A DNA stretch of 64,000 nucleotides from contig RFFQ01000003.1 in NCBI GenBank assembly GCA_003697105.1, forward strand, positions 25,939 to 89,938, given 5' to 3'. The DNA comes from Gemmatimonadota bacterium (lineage in GTDB: Bacteria > 4572-55 > J002). Numbering within the stretch: the stretch's first letter is position 1; each line of letters starts with the position of its first letter. A program made the position numbers and the translations under genes. The notes under the pieces are model-generated. The model searched no databases, was not told where the DNA came from, and saw only the letters and a program-made list of their open reading frames with translations. This document shows positions 60,686 to 64,000 of the stretch, piece by piece.

Positions 60686-61471
60686 AAATGAGTTACCGTG
60701 TTCCGCGATAACTTGATGTGTCGTGTTTTGTAGATGAACTAACTGCTCAAACTCTTGGATATCCAAAACGTCACCATTGCGGTCAGTCACTTGGATAGCA
60801 TAGCGCATCAGCAGATAATTTCGGGGACTTTCACCGTGTTTTCTCTTAAAATCAAAGCCATTGGGGAGTTTTTCGAGCTGATTTCCGGGGATAAACTCAC
60901 AGTTGATGACGGAAATATTGGAAGGTAATGCTTGCGGGATTAACCGGCGGGCTTGGTGTCGTTTTTCATCCTGAGCTAACTCTCGCCCTAAATCATCCTT
61001 CCAACCGGGATAGGTGATGTAAATCGCCCGTTGGGCTTTATCGTTTCGCGAATCCCGGTCTCGATTGCTAATTTTACCCCATTTGATCTCCACTTGCCAT
61101 TCCGAACCGGCTTTAATACGCCGGTCACGGGTGATTTCTGAGCCGTATAGGGTCAGTTTTGCGTTTTTCTTACCTTGATAACTTTCAATTTTATAGTCTT
61201 GCGCCGTATTGATCCCCTTGCGATAGGCTTCGTAGCCGCCTCGCCGGCTCGTGGAGGCAATACCATCCGCAATCCAGTTCATCATCAAGGAAAGATTCAT
61301 CTGAAGATCAATGATGCCGGAGGTTTCGTCATAATCTGCTTCGGCAAAGTTGACCGTCTGCAACAAACTCCAAGAAACAACAGACATAATACTGATGATT
61401 GTTAAGACGGTTCCCACCTCATAAAGGGTCAACCCGCGTTGATGTTTCAACCGCATAAAAGACATGGACAT
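60683..61471 (-). CDS. PilW-like prepilin
   Basis: 262 residues from the ATG at 61471 (AGGAGG 4 bases upstream; a longer frame reaches 61555). Prepilin signal: LKHQRG then LTLYEVGTVLTIISIMSVV, with the cleavage Gly and Glu at +5. The rest is a globular domain with RGGYEAYRKGINTAQDY and many charged residues. The three minor pilins in a row (V-, W-, X-like) follow the common order of priming pilins downstream of a motor gene. Confidence 0.75.
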   Translation of the reverse strand: MSMSFMRLKHQRGLTLYEVGTVLTIISIMSVVSWSLLQTVNFAEADYDETSGIIDLQMNLSLMMNWIADGIASTSRRGGYEAYRKGINTAQDYKIESYQGKKNAKLTLYGSEITRDRRIKAGSEWQVEIKWGKISNRDRDSRNDKAQRAIYITYPGWKDDLGRELAQDEKRHQARRLIPQALPSNISVINCEFIPGNQLEKLPNGFDFKRKHGESPRNYLLMRYAIQVTDRNGDVLDIQEFEQLVHLQNTTHQVIAEHGNSF

Positions 61472-61481
61472 AAACCTCCTG

Positions 61482-61943
61482 CTAGTTTGCCCGAAACCAA
61501 ACATCATTGGATAATCGAACCGCGTTATCTTCCGTTTTGCGGATACGACCATCACCGTTACTATCCCACCAAACGATCACATCGAGTTCCCGGCGGGCAA
61601 CACTGGGACCGTATGTCGTTTCACTTTTCATATCCCCGACAACCCACTCAACTTCAGCCGTAACTCGGGTGGAACCGTCACTGAAGACATCCAAGGGGTA
61701 TTCATAGGAACGCCAATTTCGGACATTGTTCGGATTGGCTTTGACATATTCCGAGAGCATAATCAAGTCAGACCGTGCTTTCCGGAGCGCTTTTAGCCGT
61801 AATTCTTGTTGCTGGACGATCTCTTGCCCATACACAAACGCCAGATAAAAGGCAACCACACCAATCGTCATAATTAAAATCGCTGTTACCAACTCAATGA
61901 GGGTAAAGCCGCAAGATTGGCGCTGAAACAGACGAGATCGCAT
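61482..61943 (-). CDS. PilV-like prepilin
   Basis: 153 residues from the ATG at 61943. Prepilin signal CG-FTLIELVTAILIMTIGVV with Glu at +5. Ends with an acidic EF-hand-like loop, WWDSNGDGRIRKTEDNA, which may bind Ca2+ (DSNGDGRI); calcium loops occur in pilus tip proteins and pseudopilins. It overlaps no gene; pilT ends 25 bases upstream of its ATG. Confidence 0.8.
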   Translation of the reverse strand: MRSRLFQRQSCGFTLIELVTAILIMTIGVVAFYLAFVYGQEIVQQQELRLKALRKARSDLIMLSEYVKANPNNVRNWRSYEYPLDVFSDGSTRVTAEVEWVVGDMKSETTYGPSVARRELDVIVWWDSNGDGRIRKTEDNAVRLSNDVWFRAN

Positions 61944-61968
61944 CGTAAAGTCTCCCGGAGTCCTCGGA

Positions 61969-63015
61969 TTAGCGCATGAACCATTCTGGGTCATCCGCTA
62001 CTTTTGCCGCATCGGCTTTGTTAATCTTACCTTCCACAACCAAGCGACGCAGATCGTCATCCAGAGTCTGCATACCAACATGGCTACTGGATTGAATCAC
62101 CGACGGAATTTCATAAATTTTATTTTCCCGGATTAGGTTCCGCACGGCCGGCGTGGCGATCATCACCTCTGCACCGACAACCCGCCCTTTACCATCTTTG
62201 GTGGGCAGCAATTTCTGGTTGATCACACCTTCCAGTGATTCCGACAACATGGATCGAATTTGCGGTTGTTGCTCACTGGGAAAGATATCGATAATCCGGT
62301 TGATCGTTTTAGGAGCACCACTGGTATGTACCGTGGAAAGCACCAAGTGACCGGTTTCGGAGGCGGTCAAGGCCAATTGCACCGTTTCCCGGTCTCGCAT
62401 TTCCCCTACGAGAATCACATCGGGGTCTTCACGCAACGCCGCCCGTAACGCATTGGCAAAGGAATGCGTTGTTGCCCCTAATTCCCGCTGATTGATTAGT
62501 GAATTTTTACTGCTGTGGAAAAACTCTACCGGGTCTTCGATGGTGATGATATGGCATTGCCGGTTCTCATTGATATGATTGATCATTGTTGCGAGGGTGG
62601 TTGTTTTCCCACTTCCGGTGGGTCCGGTCAACAAGACTAACCCGCGGTCTTTTAGAGCTAAGTCTCGCAAGACAAGCGGAATGCCGAGTTCTTCAAACCC
62701 TTTAATTTCCTCTGGGATCGTACGAAAAACCGCGCCAATCCCCAAAATCTGGTGAAACACATTGACCCGAAACCGGGCGACATTGGGCAAGGCATAGGAA
62801 AAGTCAATCTCAAAATCCCGTTCCAGTTTCTCCTTTTGATCCCCTTTCAGGATTTCGTAGATCATATCTTTTAATTTACCATTTTCCAAATTCACCGGCA
62901 GATTGAGCTTGCGCATGGTACCATTGATCCGCACCATTGGTGTGGATCCCGTACTCAAGTGCAAATCGGAGGCACCAGATTCTTTGGAAAAGGCTAAAAG
63001 CTCATCAATATGCAT
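61969..63015 (-). CDS. pilT: Type IV pilus retraction ATPase PilT
   Basis: 348 residues. MHIDELLAFSKESGASDLHLSTGSTPMVRINGTM start (split at residue 20: GASDLHLS is the PilT mark), Walker A LTGPTGSGKTTTLATMI (near 130), ALREDPDVILVGEMRDRETV (Walker B region), LVLSTVHTSGAPKTI, and the C-terminal MLSESLEGVINQKLLPT. It depolymerises pili, giving twitching and DNA uptake. Its presence marks the locus as type IVa pilus and not only type II secretion. 25 bases after pilA. Confidence 0.94.
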   Translation of the reverse strand: MHIDELLAFSKESGASDLHLSTGSTPMVRINGTMRKLNLPVNLENGKLKDMIYEILKGDQKEKLERDFEIDFSYALPNVARFRVNVFHQILGIGAVFRTIPEEIKGFEELGIPLVLRDLALKDRGLVLLTGPTGSGKTTTLATMINHINENRQCHIITIEDPVEFFHSSKNSLINQRELGATTHSFANALRAALREDPDVILVGEMRDRETVQLALTASETGHLVLSTVHTSGAPKTINRIIDIFPSEQQPQIRSMLSESLEGVINQKLLPTKDGKGRVVGAEVMIATPAVRNLIRENKIYEIPSVIQSSSHVGMQTLDDDLRRLVVEGKINKADAAKVADDPEWFMR

Positions 63016-63039
63016 AATAACTACCCTTCAATCAAAGAG

Positions 63040-63474
63040 TTACTGCTGTGTGTCATCGCCATGCCCATAACCGGAGAACTTCGCCGTTTCCACATCAAAC
63101 CGGACGGTGCGACCCGCGCCACCGGGCATATTAGCGGTACTGGTAGCTTGAATCGACGTTAGATTATCCCCACCGCCGACGATGCTAAACTGCCAATTAT
63201 CCAAAGTCGCTTGTTCGAGGGTTAACCCCGCATTCCGCAAATCATTCAGGCTAGCCGTATAGGAGCCATAACGCTGATAATAAACTTGATTTGCCCGCCA
63301 AATTGCCGAAATAGCAGTTTCAGCTTCAGCCGCCCGCGCACCTTCAACATATTGCAGATACAGGGGCACCGCAATCGCCGCCAAAATGGCTACAATAATC
63401 ACCACAATCAAAATTTCGACCAGCGTAAAACCAGACCGCTGTTGCCGATTAAAGCTATTACAAATGTTGCTCAT
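63040..63474 (-). CDS. pilA: Major type IV pilin PilA
   Basis: 144 residues from the ATG at 63474 (GAAGGAG 8 bases upstream; a longer frame reaches 63546). Prepilin signal QQRSG then FTLVEILIVVIIVAILAAIAVP (Glu +5), then a short globular domain (YYQRYGSYTASLNDLRNAGL). No Cys pair in the mature part, so no classic disulfide D-loop. First gene of the locus and behind a strong promoter, as expected for the major subunit. Confidence 0.92.
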   Translation of the reverse strand: MSNICNSFNRQQRSGFTLVEILIVVIIVAILAAIAVPLYLQYVEGARAAEAETAISAIWRANQVYYQRYGSYTASLNDLRNAGLTLEQATLDNWQFSIVGGGDNLTSIQATSTANMPGGAGRTVRFDVETAKFSGYGHGDDTQQ

Positions 63475-63531
63475 GTGAGAATACTCCTTCAACAAAAATA
63501 GATTGGAATTGAAACGTTGGAAAAAAGATAT

Positions 63532-63584
63532 AAAAAAAACCCACATCTCCTAAATAAAACCGGTTTATTTAGACGTTGGGTTTT
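63532..63584 (-). terminator. Terminator-like hairpin in the pilA 5' leader
   Basis: Minus strand: AAAACCCA (63584-63577) pairs with TGGGTTTT (63543-63536), inner stem TAAATAAA (63571-63564) / TTTATTTA (63558-63551), then eight T (63539-63532). It lies between the promoter (63643-63671) and the pilA ATG, 58 bases before the latter. Confidence 0.65.
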
Positions 63585-63642
63585 CGGGAAATGGATTGCA
63601 GCAGTTGGGAAAAAGCAGTAGGGGAATCGCTAATGTGGAAAG

Positions 63643-63671
63643 AAGATAGCATAAATCCGAAAAGGTGTCAA
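63643..63671 (-). promoter_or_regulatory. Strong sigma70-type promoter of pilA
   Basis: Minus strand: TTGACA (63671-63666), exactly 17 bases, TATCTT (63648-63643). Predicted start near 63636, leader about 160 bases. Many other pilA genes use sigma54; no GG-N10-GC element was seen here. Confidence 0.75.
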
Positions 63672-64000
63672 GAAAAAAATCAGAAGGGGATCCAATAGCA
63701 CCTGTTTTAATTTCAGCAAATTACGTTCGCTATAAAATATATCGTGTTCTAAAACCCAACACCCTTCTAACTAATGTGTTGAAAAATAGTTAGTAAGAAT
63801 TCAGGTGCCAAAGCGGAAGGCAAACCTCCCCCGGCATTAATGTGCATTAAATTATCGTGTTTTAAATCCCTAAGATGTGTCTTATCACCTAAGTACACGT
63901 CAAAAGTGTAATAACTCTTTTGAATTCAATGGGTTTCAGATGTATATAGGCAATGATTGATTGTAATTCATCAAGCCCGTATCGAAACAAACTGATTTCA
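63672..64000. other. Gene-free end of the window
   Basis: 329 AT-rich bases upstream of the pilA promoter with no coding frame, tRNA or clear terminator. A GC-rich patch near 63813-63838 (GGTGCCAAAGCGGAAGGCAA) has the look of a structured RNA fragment but fits no riboswitch consensus I can check by eye. Confidence 0.5.

Noticed and set aside
63813-63838. GGCAAACC-like words suggesting a cyclic di-GMP (GEMM) riboswitch upstream of pilA
   Set aside because: Lies upstream of the predicted promoter, in the wrong place and orientation, and the second conserved GEMM half (GACGCAAAGCC) is not present.

Overview
This window looks like a chromosome segment of an anaerobic or microaerophilic Gram-negative bacterium. 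The outer membrane is shown by a TolC-type channel, a TonB-dependent receptor, a FadL/OmpP1 protein and a type IV pilus secretin. The anaerobic energy metabolism is shown by an Rnf complex, several 2-oxoacid:ferredoxin oxidoreductase (OFOR) genes and an NAD-linked [NiFe] hydrogenase. The small HYC_CC_PP protein, the TonB receptor/YfiR/kinase set and the gene mix point loosely to the FCB group (Bacteroidota, Calditrichota and relatives). I cannot assign it more closely from sequence alone.

Layout. 1-3071 (minus): a GNAT acetyltransferase cut by the window edge, then a metal-handling group (triple TRASH-domain protein, TolC channel, HYC_CC_PP protein). 3195-15432 (minus): apbE, a small cysteine-rich membrane protein, rnfA, rnfE, rnfG, a YciI protein, rnfD, rnfC, an SLC13/TrkA-C permease, and a giant 1518-residue PFOR-like protein. 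15433-17839: a nest of hairpin repeats and an EcoRV-like restriction-modification pair lying in what looks like an integron gene cassette with its own attC site. 17902-27610 (minus): ATP-grasp protein, a 65-residue unknown, rnfB, a degenerate PFOR-like protein with a ferredoxin tail, korB, a korB-korA fusion, and korA. 28098-33842 (plus): hoxF, hoxU, hoxY, hoxH and a dihydroorotate-dehydrogenase-like gene. 33919-40056 (minus): OsmC, a FadL gene broken by an in-frame TAG, then a sulfur-handling group (DsrE, DsrC/TusE-like, DUF1641, sulfide:quinone oxidoreductase-like) and a PocR-type regulator. 40208-47831 (minus): two sensor kinases, a response regulator, YfiR, a TonB receptor and an Rrf2 regulator. 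48049-63474 (minus): a nearly complete type IV pilus locus (pilC, pilB, Ig-repeat lipoprotein, pilQ, pilP, pilO, pilN, pilM, three minor pilins, pilT, pilA).

How it fits together. The most unusual part is 3.2-27.6 kb. All six Rnf subunits are present, but rnfB sits with the OFOR genes rather than with rnfCDGEA. The OFOR genes include one canonical alpha/gamma plus beta pair. Around it are three large homologues that have lost different parts of the catalytic machinery while keeping iron-sulfur ligands. My reading, which is inference, is that oxidation of 2-oxoacids is physically wired through these scaffold-like paralogues to RnfB and so to ion pumping. The adjacent hydrogenase would exchange electrons with NAD, the product of Rnf.

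Regulation visible in the sequence: strong sigma70-type promoters before hoxF, rrf2, pilA and the TonB receptor. Terminator-like hairpins lie inside the pilA and TonB-receptor leaders and between dsrC and dsrE and pilM and pilN, so premature termination may be a recurrent control here. No tRNA, rRNA or CRISPR array was seen.
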